From: Pseudazoarcus pumilus
Lineage (GTDB): Bacteria > Pseudomonadota > Gammaproteobacteria > Burkholderiales > Rhodocyclaceae
Length of the DNA stretch: 64,000 nucleotides
NCBI RefSeq assembly: GCF_002872475.1
Contig: NZ_CP025682.1
Coordinates: 620,001 to 684,000, forward strand
Reading direction: 5' to 3'
In this document: positions 1 to 18,812 of the stretch, piece by piece
Numbering within the stretch: position 1 is the stretch's first letter
Layout of the letters: the number at the start of each line of letters is the position of its first letter
Program-made: the position numbers and the translations under genes
The notes under the pieces: generated by a model
The model's database searches: none
What the model saw: the letters and a program-made list of their open reading frames with translations, nothing else
Told to the model about the DNA's origin: nothing

Positions 1-139
1 GCAGAACGTCGGTGCGCTGGTCGAGGCGCTGGTCAAGGCCAAGCCGGCTGCCTCCAAGGGTGTGTATCTGCGCCGCATCGCGGTGTCTAGCACCATGGGC
101 GCGGGCGTCAAGGTCGACCCGGCGTCGGTTGCTGCATGA
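1..139 (+). CDS. rplA: 50S ribosomal protein L1, C-terminal fragment
   Basis: Only the last ~45 codons are inside the window; the reading frame opens at base 2 and ends at TGA 137-139. The tail contains [20 protein letters not shown], the conserved L1 C-terminus that packs against 23S rRNA in the L1 stalk. L1 also represses its own operon in other bacteria. The position directly ahead of rplJ fits the usual rplK-rplA-rplJ-rplL order. The start lies outside the window. Confidence 0.93.
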   Translation, partial: QNVGALVEALVKAKPAASKGVYLRRIAVSSTMGAGVKVDPASVAA

Positions 140-407
140 GTTTTACCCGGACGGCCAGGGCCGTCCGATGACTTTGGGCTGTCGCCTGCGGGCGGCAGGT
201 TGTCAAAGACCGTTGGGGGTCGATCCTGCGGCTGCAATGCAGGAAACGCCTTAAACCGCGAAGTACGGGCCCAACGCAGATGGCGTAACCCGAAAACAGG
301 ATTCCGGTTCGTGCCGCCTCGCGGCGGCATTGGCAGGCTCCTGAATACGGTCGCCGTGGTTGTTCGCCCCGCCTGGTGCGGGGCGGATGAATGTTTCAAA
401 TAGGGAG
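140..407 (+). promoter_or_regulatory. rplA-rplJ intergenic leader (L10 leader-like)
   Basis: This 268-base gap is strongly structured. A perfect 8-bp hairpin (148-155 with 160-167, loop CAGG) comes first. A longer helix follows, with CTTTG 172-176 pairing with CAAAG 204-208 and an inner CCTGC/GCAGG stem (185-189 with 195-199). A last 8-bp GC hairpin (365-372 with 378-385) ends about 15 bases before the rplJ ribosome site. This is where L10(L12)4 binds its own mRNA in many bacteria. The assignment as an L10 leader is by position and fold, not by covariance search. Confidence 0.6.
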
Positions 408-938
408 ATGACCTTGGGTCTCAATCTTGATGACAAGAAGGCAGTCGTCGCCGAAGTGTCCGCGGAACTCGCGAACGCCCAGGTCGTGATTGTCGCTGAG
501 TACCGTGGTCTCGAAGTTGGGCAGATCACCGAGCTGCGTGCCAAGGCGCGCGAGTCGGGCGTCTACCTGCGCGTCCTGAAGAACACGCTTGTTCGTCGTG
601 CCGTCGAAGGTACGCCGTTCGAAGGCTTGAACGAGCAGATGGTCGGTCCGCTGATCTACGGCATCGCCGCGGATCCGGTGTCGCCGGCCAAGGTGCTGCA
701 GGAGTTCGCCAAAGCCAACGACAAGCTGGTGATCAAGGGCGGCGCGATGCCCAATTACGTCATGGACGCCGCTGGCGTCAAGGCGTTGGCCTCGATGCCG
801 AGCCGCGAGGAGCTTCTGTCGAAGCTGCTCGGGACGATGCAGGCGCCGGTGGCGAAATTCGTTCAGACCCTCAACGAGGTTCCGTCGAAGTTCGTGCGCA
901 CCGTCGCCGCATTGCGCGATTCCAAAGAGACTGCGTAA
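408..938 (+). CDS. rplJ: 50S ribosomal protein L10
   Basis: A 176-aa protein of normal L10 length that forms the base of the ribosomal stalk, binding 23S rRNA through its N-terminal domain and L7/L12 dimers through its C-terminal helix (last ~25 residues, rich in hydrophobics and ending RDSKETA). The start at ATG 408 is chosen because [17 protein letters not shown] matches the family N-terminus and GGGAG lies just upstream. A longer frame from 360 would run through the leader hairpin and is rejected. It sits between the L10 leader and rplL, so autoregulation by L10 is likely by analogy. Confidence 0.96.
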   Translation: MTLGLNLDDKKAVVAEVSAELANAQVVIVAEYRGLEVGQITELRAKARESGVYLRVLKNTLVRRAVEGTPFEGLNEQMVGPLIYGIAADPVSPAKVLQEFAKANDKLVIKGGAMPNYVMDAAGVKALASMPSREELLSKLLGTMQAPVAKFVQTLNEVPSKFVRTVAALRDSKETA

Positions 939-994
939 TTCCCACGTGAGTACGCCCCGTGACGGGGTGATGACTGTTTATTCAGGAGTAGAAA

Positions 995-1378
995 ATGGCT
1001 GTGTCCAAAGACGATATTCTGGAAGCGATTGGCAACATGTCCGTGCTTGAGCTCTCCGAGCTCATCAAGCAGATGGAAGAGAAGTTCGGCGTTTCGGCTG
1101 CTGCCGCGTCGGTTGCCGTGGCCGCTCCGGCCGCCGGTGGTGGTGATGCCGCCGCTGCCGAAGAGAAGACCGAATTCGACGTCGTGCTGCTGGCCGCCGG
1201 CGAGAAGAAGGTCGAGGCGATCAAGGTCGTGCGTGCCGCTACCGGCCTGGGCCTGAAGGAAGCCAAGGATCTGGTCGACGGCGCCCCGAAGGCGGTCAAG
1301 GAAGGCATTTCCAAGGCCGACGCCGACGCGCTGGTCAAGCAGCTCGAGGAAGCCGGCGCCAAGGTCGAGATCAAGTAA
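995..1378 (+). CDS. rplL: 50S ribosomal protein L7/L12
   Basis: 127 aa, the multicopy stalk protein that recruits translational GTPases. The N-terminal dimerisation region (1-~33) is followed by an Ala/Gly-rich flexible hinge (~36-58) and the compact C-terminal domain with [17 protein letters not shown] good ribosome site (AGGAG) precedes ATG 995. A short CCCC/GGGG hairpin lies in the 56-base gap after rplJ. The gene is followed by a strong hairpin before rpoB, which would make its transcript more abundant than rpoBC, matching the four-fold stoichiometry. Confidence 0.97.
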   Translation: MAVSKDDILEAIGNMSVLELSELIKQMEEKFGVSAAAASVAVAAPAAGGGDAAAAEEKTEFDVVLLAAGEKKVEAIKVVRAATGLGLKEAKDLVDGAPKAVKEGISKADADALVKQLEEAGAKVEIK

Positions 1379-1394
1379 TCTCGCGTGTTCTGGT

Positions 1395-1436
1395 GGGGCT
1401 GGCGGCCGTTTTGGCCGCCGGCCCTTTCGTGCTTTT
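1395..1436 (+). terminator. rplL-rpoB attenuator hairpin
   Basis: Bases 1395-1407 pair with 1413-1425 in a 13-bp stem (two G-T wobbles) closed by loop GTTTT; a weak T-rich stretch (TTCGTGCTTTT) follows. The T run is broken, so partial termination (attenuation) is more likely than full stop. This is the place where E. coli attenuates between the ribosomal protein and RNA polymerase genes. Confidence 0.75.
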
Positions 1437-1527
1437 GTGACGAGCAGAAGCCAGGGCCAAACGAGCCGCGCCCATCGTTGTTCGTTTTGCCCTGTCGTTT
1501 GACGTCTGACCTCTACCCGGAGCCCAC

Positions 1528-5658
<4,131 letters not shown>

Positions 5659-5693
5659 ACCGGGTGAAAACCCACTCGACCCGGATGGAGTGA

Positions 5694-9946
<4,253 letters not shown>

Positions 9947-9950
<4 letters not shown>

Positions 9951-9975
9951 CGCGCGCCCTGCAGCGGAATAAAAT
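9947..9975 (+). promoter_or_regulatory. sigma70-type promoter for the rpsL (str) operon
   Basis: TTGACG at 9947-9952, a 17-base spacer and TAAAAT at 9970-9975: five of six matches to both consensus boxes. The -35 overlaps the rpoC stop codon. Transcription would begin near 9982 and run through two hairpins before rpsL. Seen in sequence; activity is inferred. Confidence 0.75.
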
Positions 9976-9989
9976 CCGGCCTCTTTGTT

Positions 9990-10062
9990 CGGGTCGGTCC
10001 TTGCGGGCCGATCCGACGCTGAACAATCCGTCCGAGGTGGCGCGCGTTGCGCCACCTCGGAC
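9990..10062 (+). promoter_or_regulatory. two-hairpin leader ahead of rpsL
   Basis: Hairpin A pairs 9990-10000 with 10005-10015 (11 bp with two G-T pairs, loop TTGC). Hairpin B is a perfect 14-bp stem, 10030-10043 with 10049-10062, loop GCGTT. Hairpin B ends 19 bases before the rpsL start and has no T run behind it, so it is not a standard intrinsic terminator. It could end rpoC message, protect the 3' or 5' end from nucleases, or be a regulatory site. Confidence 0.65.
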
Positions 10063-10081
10063 CTCATGAAGAAACGCCAAT

Positions 10082-10459
10082 ATGCCTACTATCAATCAGC
10101 TCGTTCGCAAGCCGCGTGAGAAGGTCGTCACCACGAACAAGGTGCCAGCGCTCGAGGCCTGCCCGCAAAAGCGCGGTGTGTGCACCCGTGTCTATACGAC
10201 GACCCCGAAGAAGCCGAACTCGGCGCTGCGCAAGGTCGCCAAGGTGCGCCTGACCAACGGTTTCGAGGTGATCTCCTACATCGGCGGCGAAGGCCACAAC
10301 CTGCAGGAGCACTCGGTCGTGCTGATTCGCGGCGGCCGTGTCAAGGACTTGCCGGGCGTGCGCTATCACATTGTTCGCGGTTCCCTCGACCTTCAGGGTG
10401 TCAAGGACCGCAAGCAGGCCCGCTCCAAGTACGGCGCCAAGCGCCCGAAGCAGGCCTGA
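10082..10459 (+). CDS. rpsL: 30S ribosomal protein S12
   Basis: 125 aa, S12 of the decoding centre. Lys43 (in [11 protein letters not shown]) and Lys88 (in [10 protein letters not shown]) are wild type, the residues whose change gives streptomycin resistance in other bacteria. Asp89, the site of beta-methylthiolation where RimO is present, is there too. First gene of the str operon; the start ATG 10082 gives the family N-terminus [12 protein letters not shown]. The ribosome site is poor (GAAACGCCAAT), and a 14-bp hairpin ends close upstream, so initiation may depend on that structure. Confidence 0.98.
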   Translation: MPTINQLVRKPREKVVTTNKVPALEACPQKRGVCTRVYTTTPKKPNSALRKVAKVRLTNGFEVISYIGGEGHNLQEHSVVLIRGGRVKDLPGVRYHIVRGSLDLQGVKDRKQARSKYGAKRPKQA

Positions 10460-10493
10460 ACCCCGCTCATACAGAACTCAGTCAGAGGTTGCC

Positions 10494-10964
10494 ATGCCCC
10501 GTCGTCGTGAAGTACCCAAGCGCGAGATCCTGCCGGACCCGAAGTTCGCGTCGCAGGATGTGTCCAAGTTCATCAACGTGATCATGCAGTCCGGCAAGAA
10601 GTCGGTCGCCGAGCGCATCGTCTATGGTGCGTTCGATCACATTTCCGGCAAGGCCGGCAAGGACCCGCTGGAGGTCTTCACGGCTGCGCTCGGCAACGTC
10701 AGGCCTGTCGTCGAGGTCAAGAGCCGTCGTGTCGGTGGAGCGAACTACCAGGTTCCGGTCGAAGTGCGTCCGTCGCGCCGCATGGCGCTGTCGATGCGCT
10801 GGCTGCGCGAGGCGGCGCGCAAGCGCGCCGAGAAGTCGATGGCGCAGCGTCTGGCCGGCGAACTGCTCGAGGCTGCCGAAGGCCGCGGTTCCGCGATGAA
10901 GCGTCGCGAGGAAGTGCACCGCATGGCCGAAGCAAACAAGGCATTCTCGCACTACCGTTTCTGA
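10494..10964 (+). CDS. rpsG: 30S ribosomal protein S7
   Basis: 156 aa, the usual length. S7 nucleates assembly of the 16S 3' domain and lines the E site. Start ATG 10494 gives [18 protein letters not shown], the canonical N-terminus, behind CAGAGG; a longer frame from 10338 would run inside rpsL and is rejected. The 34-base gap after rpsL is where S7 controls translation in E. coli, but I see no obvious homologous fold in so short a gap. Confidence 0.97.
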   Translation: MPRRREVPKREILPDPKFASQDVSKFINVIMQSGKKSVAERIVYGAFDHISGKAGKDPLEVFTAALGNVRPVVEVKSRRVGGANYQVPVEVRPSRRMALSMRWLREAARKRAEKSMAQRLAGELLEAAEGRGSAMKRREEVHRMAEANKAFSHYRF

Positions 10965-11067
10965 GTTTTCGAGACGGTGGTGAATCGGGCCCGGCAAGGG
11001 CTCGATTGCTTTGTACGGCAGGATTTTCACGCGCCCGAGGGCGCATAAAGACAGAAGGCGGATTATC

Positions 11068-13167
11068 GTGGCTCGCAAGACTCCCATTGAGCGCTATCGC
11101 AACATTGGCATCTCGGCGCACATCGACGCCGGCAAAACGACGACGACCGAGCGCATCCTTTTCTACACTGGCGTAAGCCACAAGGTGGGCGAGGTTCACG
11201 ACGGTGCTGCGACCATGGACTGGATGGAGCAGGAGCAGGAGCGTGGCATCACCATCACCTCCGCCGCGACGACCTGCTTCTGGAAAGGCATGGATCGGCA
11301 GTTCCCGGAGCATCGTTTCAACATCATCGATACCCCGGGGCACGTCGACTTCACGATCGAGGTCGAGCGTTCGATGCGTGTGCTCGATGGCGCGTGCATG
11401 GTGTATTGCGCGGTCGGTGGTGTGCAGCCGCAGTCCGAGACGGTGTGGCGCCAGGCCACCAAGTACAAGGTGCCGCGCCTGGCCTTCGTGAACAAGATGG
11501 ACCGTCAGGGCGCGAACTTCTTCAAGGTCGTCGATCAGATGAAGCTGCGTCTGAAGGCCAATCCGGTTCCGATCGTCATTCCGATCGGTGCGGAGGAGGG
11601 CTTCCGCGGCGTCGTCGACCTGCTCAAGATGAAGTCGGTCATCTGGGACGAGGCCTCGCTGGGCATGAGCTTCAACTACGAGGCGATTCCGGCGGAGCTG
11701 CAGGCCGAGGCCGAGAAGTGGCGTGAGCACATGGTCGAGGCCGCGGCCGAGGCCTCCGAGGATCTGATGAACGAGTACCTCGAGAATGGCGAGCTGTCCG
11801 AGGAGCAAATCGTCAAGGGTCTGCGCATGCGTACCATCGCCTGCGAGATCCAGCCGATGCTGTGTGGCACCGCCTTCAAGAACAAGGGCGTTCAGCGCAT
11901 GCTCGACGCGGTCATCGAACTGCTGCCCTCGCCGATCGATATTCCGCCGGTCTCCGGTATCGACGAGGACGAGAAGCCGGTCGAGCGCCGCGCCGATGAC
12001 GGCGAGAAGTTCTCGGCCCTGGCGTTCAAGCTGATGAGCGACCCCTTCGTCGGTCAGCTGACCTTCATTCGTGTGTACTCGGGCGTGCTCGAGGCCGGTG
12101 CCACCGTGCTCAACTCGATCAAGAACAAGAAAGAGCGCATCGGCCGCATCCTCCAGATGCACGCCAACGAGCGTGCAGAAGTCAAGGAAGTGCTGGCGGG
12201 CGACATCGCCGCATGCGTCGGCCTCAAGGAAGTGACGACCGGCGAGACGCTGTGCGACCCGTCCGCGCCGATCATCCTCGAGCGCATGATCTTCCCGGAT
12301 CCGGTGATCCACGTCGCGGTCGAGCCAAAAACCAAGAGCGACCAGGAAAAGATGGGTCTGGCGCTGTCGCGACTGGCGCAGGAGGATCCGTCCTTCCGCG
12401 TGCGTACCGACGAGGAGTCGGGCCAGACCATCATCTCGGGCATGGGCGAGCTGCACCTGGAGATCCTGGTCGATCGCATGAAGCGCGAATTCAACGTCGA
12501 AGCCAACGTCGGCGCCCCGCAGGTGGCTTACCGCGAAGCGGTGCGCAAGGCGGTCGACCAGGAAGGCAAGTTCGTCAAGCAGTCCGGTGGTCGCGGTCAG
12601 TACGGCCACGTGTGGATCAAGCTGGAGCCGAACGAGGCCGGCAAGGGCTATGAATTCGTCGATGCGATCAAGGGTGGCGTCGTTCCGCGCGAATACATCC
12701 CGGCGGTCGACAAGGGGCTCCAGGATACGTTGACCAATGGCGTGCTCGCGGGCTTCCCGGTGGTCGACGTCAAGGTCACCCTGTTCGATGGCTCCTACCA
12801 TGATGTGGACTCGAACGAGAACGCATTCCGCATGGCTGCCTCGATGGCGTTCAAGGACGCGATGCGCAAGGCCAGCCCGGTGCTGCTCGAGCCGATGATG
12901 GCGGTGGTCGTCGAGACCCCGGAGGAGTACATGGGTAACGTCATGGGTGACCTGTCGGGTCGCCGCGGCATCGTTCAGGGCATGGAAGACGTGCCTGGCG
13001 GCATGAAGGAAATCAAGGCCGAGGTGCCGCTGGCCGAGATGTTCGGTTACGCCACCCAGATGCGTTCGCTGTCGCAGGGTCGCGCCACGTACTCGATGGA
13101 ATTCAAGCACTACGCCGAGGCGCCGAAGAACGTCGCCGAGGCTGTGATCAACAATCGAACCAAATAA
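11068..13167 (+). CDS. fusA: Elongation factor G
   Basis: 699 aa translocase GTPase. The G1 loop AHIDAGKT is at 17-24, DTPGHVDF at ~88-95 and NKMD at ~142-145; domain IV/V sequences ([31 protein letters not shown]) are intact. The start is GTG 11068 ([12 protein letters not shown]) behind AGAAGGCGG; an upstream ATG at 11011 in the same frame would add 19 atypical residues. A small GCGCC/GGCGC stem lies about 25-35 bases ahead (11031-11044). Third gene of the str operon. Confidence 0.98.
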   Translation: MARKTPIERYRNIGISAHIDAGKTTTTERILFYTGVSHKVGEVHDGAATMDWMEQEQERGITITSAATTCFWKGMDRQFPEHRFNIIDTPGHVDFTIEVERSMRVLDGACMVYCAVGGVQPQSETVWRQATKYKVPRLAFVNKMDRQGANFFKVVDQMKLRLKANPVPIVIPIGAEEGFRGVVDLLKMKSVIWDEASLGMSFNYEAIPAELQAEAEKWREHMVEAAAEASEDLMNEYLENGELSEEQIVKGLRMRTIACEIQPMLCGTAFKNKGVQRMLDAVIELLPSPIDIPPVSGIDEDEKPVERRADDGEKFSALAFKLMSDPFVGQLTFIRVYSGVLEAGATVLNSIKNKKERIGRILQMHANERAEVKEVLAGDIAACVGLKEVTTGETLCDPSAPIILERMIFPDPVIHVAVEPKTKSDQEKMGLALSRLAQEDPSFRVRTDEESGQTIISGMGELHLEILVDRMKREFNVEANVGAPQVAYREAVRKAVDQEGKFVKQSGGRGQYGHVWIKLEPNEAGKGYEFVDAIKGGVVPREYIPAVDKGLQDTLTNGVLAGFPVVDVKVTLFDGSYHDVDSNENAFRMAASMAFKDAMRKASPVLLEPMMAVVVETPEEYMGNVMGDLSGRRGIVQGMEDVPGGMKEIKAEVPLAEMFGYATQMRSLSQGRATYSMEFKHYAEAPKNVAEAVINNRTK

Positions 13168-13194
13168 GCTCTGATATCAGGAGAGGAACGAATA

Positions 13195-14385
<1,191 letters not shown>

Positions 14386-14394
14386 TTCCCTTTC

Positions 14395-14428
14395 TGCCCG
14401 GCGTCTCGGCGCCGGGCAATGTTCTTTT
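14395..14428 (+). terminator. tuf-rpsJ hairpin
   Basis: A perfect 9-bp GC stem, 14395-14403 with 14410-14418, loop TCTCGG, followed by ATGTTCTTTT. The interrupted T run suggests partial termination after tuf, leaving reduced read-through into rpsJ. Confidence 0.65.
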
Positions 14429-14446
14429 CGCTCTTTAGGAAAAACC

Positions 14447-14758
14447 ATGCAGAACCAGAAGATCCGCATCCGCCTCAAGGCCTTCGACTATCGCCTGATC
14501 GACCAGTCGGCCCTGGAGATCGTCGAGACCGCCAAGCGTACCGGCGCCGTCGTGCGCGGCCCCGTGCCGCTGCCCACGCGCAAGGAGCGTTTCGACGTGC
14601 TGCGTTCGCCGCACGTCAACAAGGCCTCGCGCGACCAGTTCGAGATTCGTACCCACCAGCGCCTGATGGACATCATCGATCCGACCGAGAAGACCGTCGA
14701 TGCGCTGATGAAGCTTGACCTGCCGGCGGGTGTGGATGTGGAGATCAAGCTGCAGTAA
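14447..14758 (+). CDS. rpsJ: 30S ribosomal protein S10 (NusE)
   Basis: 103 aa, the exact family length, with [19 protein letters not shown] at the start and the [18 protein letters not shown] segment intact. S10 is part of the 30S head and also partners NusB in antitermination. Start ATG 14447 follows a TTAGGA ribosome site. Here rpsJ is separated from rplC by 170 bases containing a terminator and a candidate promoter, so it behaves more like the last gene of the str operon than the first of the S10 operon. Confidence 0.98.
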   Translation: MQNQKIRIRLKAFDYRLIDQSALEIVETAKRTGAVVRGPVPLPTRKERFDVLRSPHVNKASRDQFEIRTHQRLMDIIDPTEKTVDALMKLDLPAGVDVEIKLQ

Positions 14759-14771
14759 GTGAGTGCCATGC

Positions 14772-14817
14772 TTGCATGGGGTCCGCAAAGGCCGGTATAA
14801 TCCGGCCTTTGCGTTTT
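14772..14817 (+). promoter_or_regulatory. intrinsic terminator with a promoter -10 box in its loop
   Basis: GCAAAGGCCGG (14785-14795) pairs perfectly with CCGGCCTTTGC (14802-14812), 11 bp, followed by GTTTT: a clear terminator for the rpsJ transcript. The six-base loop is TATAAT (14796-14801), a perfect -10 box, with TTGCAT at 14772-14777 and an 18-base spacer. So the same 46 bases can end one transcript and start the next (rplC operon). Both readings come from sequence; neither activity has been shown. Confidence 0.7.
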
Positions 14818-14845
14818 CCGGCGCAACAAAGTGGCCAGTTGGCTG

Positions 14846-14915
14846 CTGCGCAGGTGGTGCGCAGAAATTGTGTGCTGTGCTGTTCTAGATGATCCCGGCC
14901 AATCGAAGCCGGGAT
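14846..14915 (+). promoter_or_regulatory. rplC leader hairpins
   Basis: Two stems sit in the untranslated leader. CTGCGCA 14846-14852 pairs with TGCGCAG 14858-14864 (7 bp). ATCCCGGC 14892-14899 pairs with GCCGGGAT 14908-14915 (8 bp) and ends directly at the rplC ribosome site CAGGAGA. In gammaproteobacteria L4 regulates the S10 operon through a leader ahead of rpsJ; if that control exists here it would have to act on this leader ahead of rplC. Confidence 0.5.
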
Positions 14916-14928
14916 TCAGGAGAATAAA

Positions 14929-15573
14929 ATGAGTCTAGGCCTTGTCGGGCGCAAGGTCGGCATGACTCGCATCTTTGCCGAGGATGGTCGTTCCATTCCA
15001 GTGACGGTGCTTGACGTGTCGAACAATCGTGTCGCCCAAGTCAAGACGCCTGAGAGCGACGGCTATGCCGCGGTCCAGGTGGCATTCGGTTCGCGCCGCG
15101 CGAGCCGCGTGAACAAGTCGCTCGCCGGTCACTGCGCGAAAGCGGGTGTCGAAGCCGGTAGCGTGCTGAAGGAATTCACCGTCGATGCCGAAAAGCTCGC
15201 CAGCCTCAAGCCCGGCGACGTGATCGGTGTCGACGTGTTCGAGGTCGGTCAGAAGGTCGACGTCACCGGCACTTCCATCGGCAAGGGCTTCGCTGGCGCG
15301 ATCAAGCGCCACAACTTCTCGTCCCAACGCGCTTCGCACGGCAACTCGATCTCGCACAACGCGCCGGGTTCGATCGGTATGGCGCAGGACCCGGGTCGCG
15401 TGTTTCCGGGCAAGCGCATGGCGGGTCATCTGGGCGCGGTCACCTGCACGACGCAGAGTCTGGAAGTCGTGCGTGTGGATGCCGAACGTCAATTGCTCCT
15501 GATCAAAGGGGCGGTGCCGGGATCGAAGGGTGGCGACGTGCTCGTCCGTCCTGCGGTCAAGGCTGCGAGCTGA
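14929..15573 (+). CDS. rplC: 50S ribosomal protein L3
   Basis: 214 aa. L3 initiates 50S assembly and reaches the peptidyl-transferase centre by a long loop. That loop is recognisable here as [20 protein letters not shown], with the Gln that PrmB methylates in other proteobacteria, followed by [12 protein letters not shown]. Start ATG 14929 ([16 protein letters not shown]) has CAGGAGA upstream. First gene after the rpsJ terminator and, on this reading, first gene of a separately promoted S10-type operon. Confidence 0.97.
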   Translation: MSLGLVGRKVGMTRIFAEDGRSIPVTVLDVSNNRVAQVKTPESDGYAAVQVAFGSRRASRVNKSLAGHCAKAGVEAGSVLKEFTVDAEKLASLKPGDVIGVDVFEVGQKVDVTGTSIGKGFAGAIKRHNFSSQRASHGNSISHNAPGSIGMAQDPGRVFPGKRMAGHLGAVTCTTQSLEVVRVDAERQLLLIKGAVPGSKGGDVLVRPAVKAAS

Positions 15574-15584
15574 GCGGGGGTGAT

Positions 15585-16205
15585 ATGGAATTGAAGCTCC
15601 TGAACGACAATGGCGAGCAGGCTTCGACGCTGCAGGTGTCGGACTCGCTGTTCGGTCGAGATTACAACGAAGCGCTGGTGCACCAGATCGTAGTCGCCTA
15701 CATGGCGAACGCGCGCTCGGGCAATCGCAAGCAAAAGGATCGCGCCGAGGTCAAGCACTCGACGCGCAAGCCGTGGCGTCAGAAAGGTACGGGCCGTGCC
15801 CGCGCCGGCATGTCGTCGAGCCCGATCTGGCGTGGAGGCGGTCGTGCATTTCCGAACCGCCCCGACGAGAATTTCTCGCAAAAGGTCAACCGCAAGATGT
15901 ACCGCGCCGGCGTCGCGACGATCCTGTCGCAGCTCGCGCGTGAAGAGCGTCTGGTGGTGATCGACGATTTCGCACTCGAGGCGCCCAAGACCAGGCTGTT
16001 CTCGCAGAAGCTCAAGGGCCTGGGCGTGGATTCCGCGCTGCTGATCACTGATGCCTTCGATGAGAACCTGTTCCTGGCGTCGCGCAACCTGCACGACGTT
16101 CTGGTGCTCGAGGTGTCCGAGGCGGATCCGGTGTCGCTGGTGAATTTCCCTAAGGTGCTTGTCACCAAGGGTGCGCTGGCCAAGATGGAGGAGGTCTGGC
16201 AATGA
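15585..16205 (+). CDS. rplD: 50S ribosomal protein L4
   Basis: 206 aa, lining the nascent-peptide exit tunnel through a basic loop. The loop core [14 protein letters not shown] (about residues 63-76) is present, as is the [18 protein letters not shown] segment. L4 doubles as operon repressor in E. coli. Start ATG 15585 lies 11 bases after rplC behind GGGGG. The last four bases overlap rplW. Confidence 0.97.
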   Translation: MELKLLNDNGEQASTLQVSDSLFGRDYNEALVHQIVVAYMANARSGNRKQKDRAEVKHSTRKPWRQKGTGRARAGMSSSPIWRGGGRAFPNRPDENFSQKVNRKMYRAGVATILSQLAREERLVVIDDFALEAPKTRLFSQKLKGLGVDSALLITDAFDENLFLASRNLHDVLVLEVSEADPVSLVNFPKVLVTKGALAKMEEVWQ

Positions 16206-16507
16206 GCGGATTCAGTCAAGAGCGTCTCATGCAGGTGCTGCTCGCGCCGCAGATCTCCGAGAAGGCGACGCTGATCGCGGATCGCAACTCGCAGGTCGTG
16301 TTCAAGGTGCATTCCTCGGCGACCAAGCCGGAAGTGAAGGCCGCGGTCGAGTTGCTCTTCAAGGTTGAGGTCGCGGGAGTGCAGATCGCCAACGTCAAGG
16401 GCAAGACCAAGCGTTTCGGTCGCATTTCCGGCCGCCGCAAGGACTGGAAGAAGGCTTTCGTGAGCCTCAAGCCGGGCCAGGAAATCAACTTTGCGGCCGG
16501 GGAGTAA
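16202..16507 (+). CDS. rplW: 50S ribosomal protein L23
   Basis: 101 aa, at the exit of the peptide tunnel, docking site for trigger factor and [23 protein letters not shown] is the family signature near the N-terminus and [18 protein letters not shown] the C-terminus. ATG 16202 overlaps the rplD stop (ATGA), implying translational coupling. An in-frame Met (MQVLLAPQ, residue 10) could be an alternative start, since L23 commonly begins close to that point. Confidence 0.96.
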   Translation: MSGFSQERLMQVLLAPQISEKATLIADRNSQVVFKVHSSATKPEVKAAVELLFKVEVAGVQIANVKGKTKRFGRISGRRKDWKKAFVSLKPGQEINFAAGE

Positions 16508-16513
16508 TCAATC

Positions 16514-17341
16514 ATGGCACTGGTAAAAGTCAAACCCACTTCCGCCGGCCGCCGGGCGATGGTCAAGGTTGTCAATGACAGCCTGCACAAGGGCCGTCCC
16601 CACGCGAGCCTGGTCGAGAAGCAGAGCAAGCACGCCGGTCGCAACAACGGCGGCCGCATCACCGTTCGCCACAAGGGCGGTGGTCACAAGCAGCACTATC
16701 GCGTGGTCGATTTCCGTCGCATGCGTGACGGCATTCAGGCCAAGGTCGAGCGCGTCGAGTACGACCCGAACCGCTCGGCGAACATCGCGCTGATCTGCTA
16801 CGCCGATGGTCAGCGCAGCTACATCATCGCGCCGCGCGGCCTCGAGGTCGGCCAGCAGGTCGTCAGCGGTTCCGAGGCGCCGATCAAGCCGGGCAATACG
16901 CTGCCGATCCGCAATATTCCGGTCGGTACGACGATCCACTGCATCGAATTGCAGCCCGGCAAGGGTGCGCAGATCGCCCGTGCGGCCGGAGCTTCCGTGC
17001 AGTTGCTCGCCCGCGAGGGTTCGTACGCGCAGGTTCGCCTGCGTTCCGGTGAGGTGCGTCGCGTGCATGTCGAGTGCCGCGCCACGATTGGCGAGGTCGG
17101 CAACTCCGAGCACTCGTTGCGCAAGATCGGCAAGGCCGGCGCCAACCGCTGGCGCGGTATTCGTCCGACAGTGCGCGGCGTCGCGATGAACCCGGTCGAT
17201 CACCCGCACGGCGGCGGCGAAGGCCGCACCGGCGAGGGCGGCGTTCCGCGCAGCCCGTGGGGTCAGCCGGCCAAGGGCTTCCGGACGCGCAGCAACAAGC
17301 GCACCGACAAGATGATCGTGCAGCGCCGCTACAAGCGATAA
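16514..17341 (+). CDS. rplB: 50S ribosomal protein L2
   Basis: 275 aa, universal protein needed for subunit joining and peptidyl-transferase activity. The most conserved part, [12 protein letters not shown] with the essential His, is near residues 225-236, followed by the [11 protein letters not shown] tail. Start ATG 16514 comes six bases after rplW behind GGGGAG. Codon use and composition match neighbours. Confidence 0.98.
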   Translation: MALVKVKPTSAGRRAMVKVVNDSLHKGRPHASLVEKQSKHAGRNNGGRITVRHKGGGHKQHYRVVDFRRMRDGIQAKVERVEYDPNRSANIALICYADGQRSYIIAPRGLEVGQQVVSGSEAPIKPGNTLPIRNIPVGTTIHCIELQPGKGAQIARAAGASVQLLAREGSYAQVRLRSGEVRRVHVECRATIGEVGNSEHSLRKIGKAGANRWRGIRPTVRGVAMNPVDHPHGGGEGRTGEGGVPRSPWGQPAKGFRTRSNKRTDKMIVQRRYKR

Positions 17342-17351
17342 GAGGTAAAAG

Positions 17352-17627
17352 ATGGCACGTTCCGTAAAGAAAGGCCCGTTCGTCGACGGGCACCTGCTGA
17401 AGAAGGTCGACGCCGCGCGCACGTCCAACGACAAGCGTCCGCTCAAGACCTGGTCGCGCCGCTCGACGGTGCTGCCGGATTTTGTCGGCCTCACGATCGC
17501 GGTACATAACGGTCGCCAGCATGTTCCGGTGTTCATTTCCGAGAACATGGTCGGCCACAAGCTCGGTGAATTCGCGCTCACGCGGACCTTCAAGGGTCAT
17601 GCCGCGAGCAAGAAGGCGAAGAGGTAA
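17352..17627 (+). CDS. rpsS: 30S ribosomal protein S19
   Basis: 91 aa, in the 30S head contacting S13 and t[22 protein letters not shown] at the start, [14 protein letters not shown] and [15 protein letters not shown] are hallmark segments. AGAGG precedes ATG 17352, ten bases after rplB. Order rplB-rpsS-rplV is the standard S10 layout. Confidence 0.98.
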   Translation: MARSVKKGPFVDGHLLKKVDAARTSNDKRPLKTWSRRSTVLPDFVGLTIAVHNGRQHVPVFISENMVGHKLGEFALTRTFKGHAASKKAKR

Positions 17628-17636
17628 GGAGAGATC

Positions 17637-17966
17637 ATGGAAACCAGAGCGATTCTTCGCGGTGTCCGACTGTCCGCCCAAAAGGGCAGGCTGGTCGCGG
17701 ACATGGTGCGAGGCAAGCCGGTGGATCAGGCGCTCAACATTCTCGCCTTCTCGCCGAAGAGGGGCGCAGAGATCATCCGCAAGGTGGTCGAGTCCGCGAT
17801 TGCCAATGCCGAGCACAACGACGGCGCCGACATCGACACGCTGAAGCTCAAGACGATCAGCGTCGAGGAAGGCATGACGCTCAAGCGCTTCACCGCGCGC
17901 GCCAAGGGCCGGGGCAACCGCATTCTCAAGCCCACCTGCCATATCTACGTGTCGGTCGGGGAGTAA
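17637..17966 (+). CDS. rplV: 50S ribosomal protein L22
   Basis: 109 aa. L22 spans domain walls of 23S rRNA and its beta-hairpin reaches the tunnel constriction, the macrolide site. The hairpin region [20 protein letters not shown] (about 82-101) is intact without insertions, so nothing suggests macrolide resistance. AAGGAG lies ahead of ATG 17637. Confidence 0.97.
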   Translation: METRAILRGVRLSAQKGRLVADMVRGKPVDQALNILAFSPKRGAEIIRKVVESAIANAEHNDGADIDTLKLKTISVEEGMTLKRFTARAKGRGNRILKPTCHIYVSVGE

Positions 17967-17975
17967 GGAGCAACT

Positions 17976-18812
17976 ATGGGTCAGAAAATTCATCCGACCG
18001 GATTCCGTCTCGCGGTCACGCATGACTGGACGTCGCGCTGGTTCGCTCCGAGCGGTATCTACGCCACCATGCTCGCCGAGGACGTCAAGGTCCGTGACTT
18101 TCTCAAGAAGCGGCTTGCGCACGCGTCGGTCGCCAAGGTCATCATCGAGCGTCCCGCCAAGAATGCGCGCATCACGCTGTTCTCGGCCCGTCCGGGTGTG
18201 GTCATCGGCAAGAAGGGCGAGGATATCGAGAAGCTCAAGCGCGAGTTGCAGGCGATCATCGGCGTGCCGGTGCATGTGAACATCGAAGAGGTTCGCAAGC
18301 CCGAGGTCGACGCGCAGCTGGTGGCCGATTCGATCGCCCAGCAGCTCGAGAAGCGCATCATGTTCCGCCGCGCGATGAAGCGTGCAATGCAGAACGCCAT
18401 GCGCCTCGGCGCCCAGGGCATCAAGATCATGAGTTCGGGTCGTCTCAATGGCGCGGAGATCGCGCGTACCGAGTGGTATCGGGAAGGCCGTGTGCCGCTG
18501 CACACGCTGCGTGCGGACATCGACTACGGTTTCTCCGAGGCCAAGACGACGTACGGCATCATCGGCATCAAGGTGTGGGTCTACAAGGGCGAAATGCTCG
18601 GCCGCAACGAGAAGCCGGTGGTCGCCGACAGCGAGAACGAGGGTCGCAAGGGCCGCCGTGCGCCGCGCAACGACGCGGGTGACGGACGCGGTGCGAAGCG
18701 CACCGGACGCCGTGCGGTAACGACGGATCAATCGGACGCCGACGCGAGCGGTGCACGTACGAAGAAAGCGGGAGTAGGCGATGCTGCAGCCGAAGAGAAG
18801 GAAGTATCGTAA
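17976..18812 (+). CDS. rpsC: 30S ribosomal protein S3 with charged C-terminal extension
   Basis: 278 aa, longer than the ~230 aa of E. coli S3. The KH domain (with [14 protein letters not shown] near residue 70) and the C-terminal domain up to [12 protein letters not shown] are standard; S3 guards the mRNA entry tunnel. After about residue 210 comes a low-complexity tail rich in Arg, Lys, Asp and Ala. Its last 32 bases overlap the start of rplP in another frame. Long S3 tails are known in betaproteobacteria; the overlap may couple the two genes. Confidence 0.95.
   Translation: MGQKIHPTGFRLAVTHDWTSRWFAPSGIYATMLAEDVKVRDFLKKRLAHASVAKVIIERPAKNARITLFSARPGVVIGKKGEDIEKLKRELQAIIGVPVHVNIEEVRKPEVDAQLVADSIAQQLEKRIMFRRAMKRAMQNAMRLGAQGIKIMSSGRLNGAEIARTEWYREGRVPLHTLRADIDYGFSEAKTTYGIIGIKVWVYKGEMLGRNEKPVVADSENEGRKGRRAPRNDAGDGRGAKRTGRRAVTTDQSDADASGARTKKAGVGDAAAEEKEVS

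Noticed and set aside
10717-13110. 797-aa open frame antisense to fusA
   Set aside because: Shadow of fusA; no family features.
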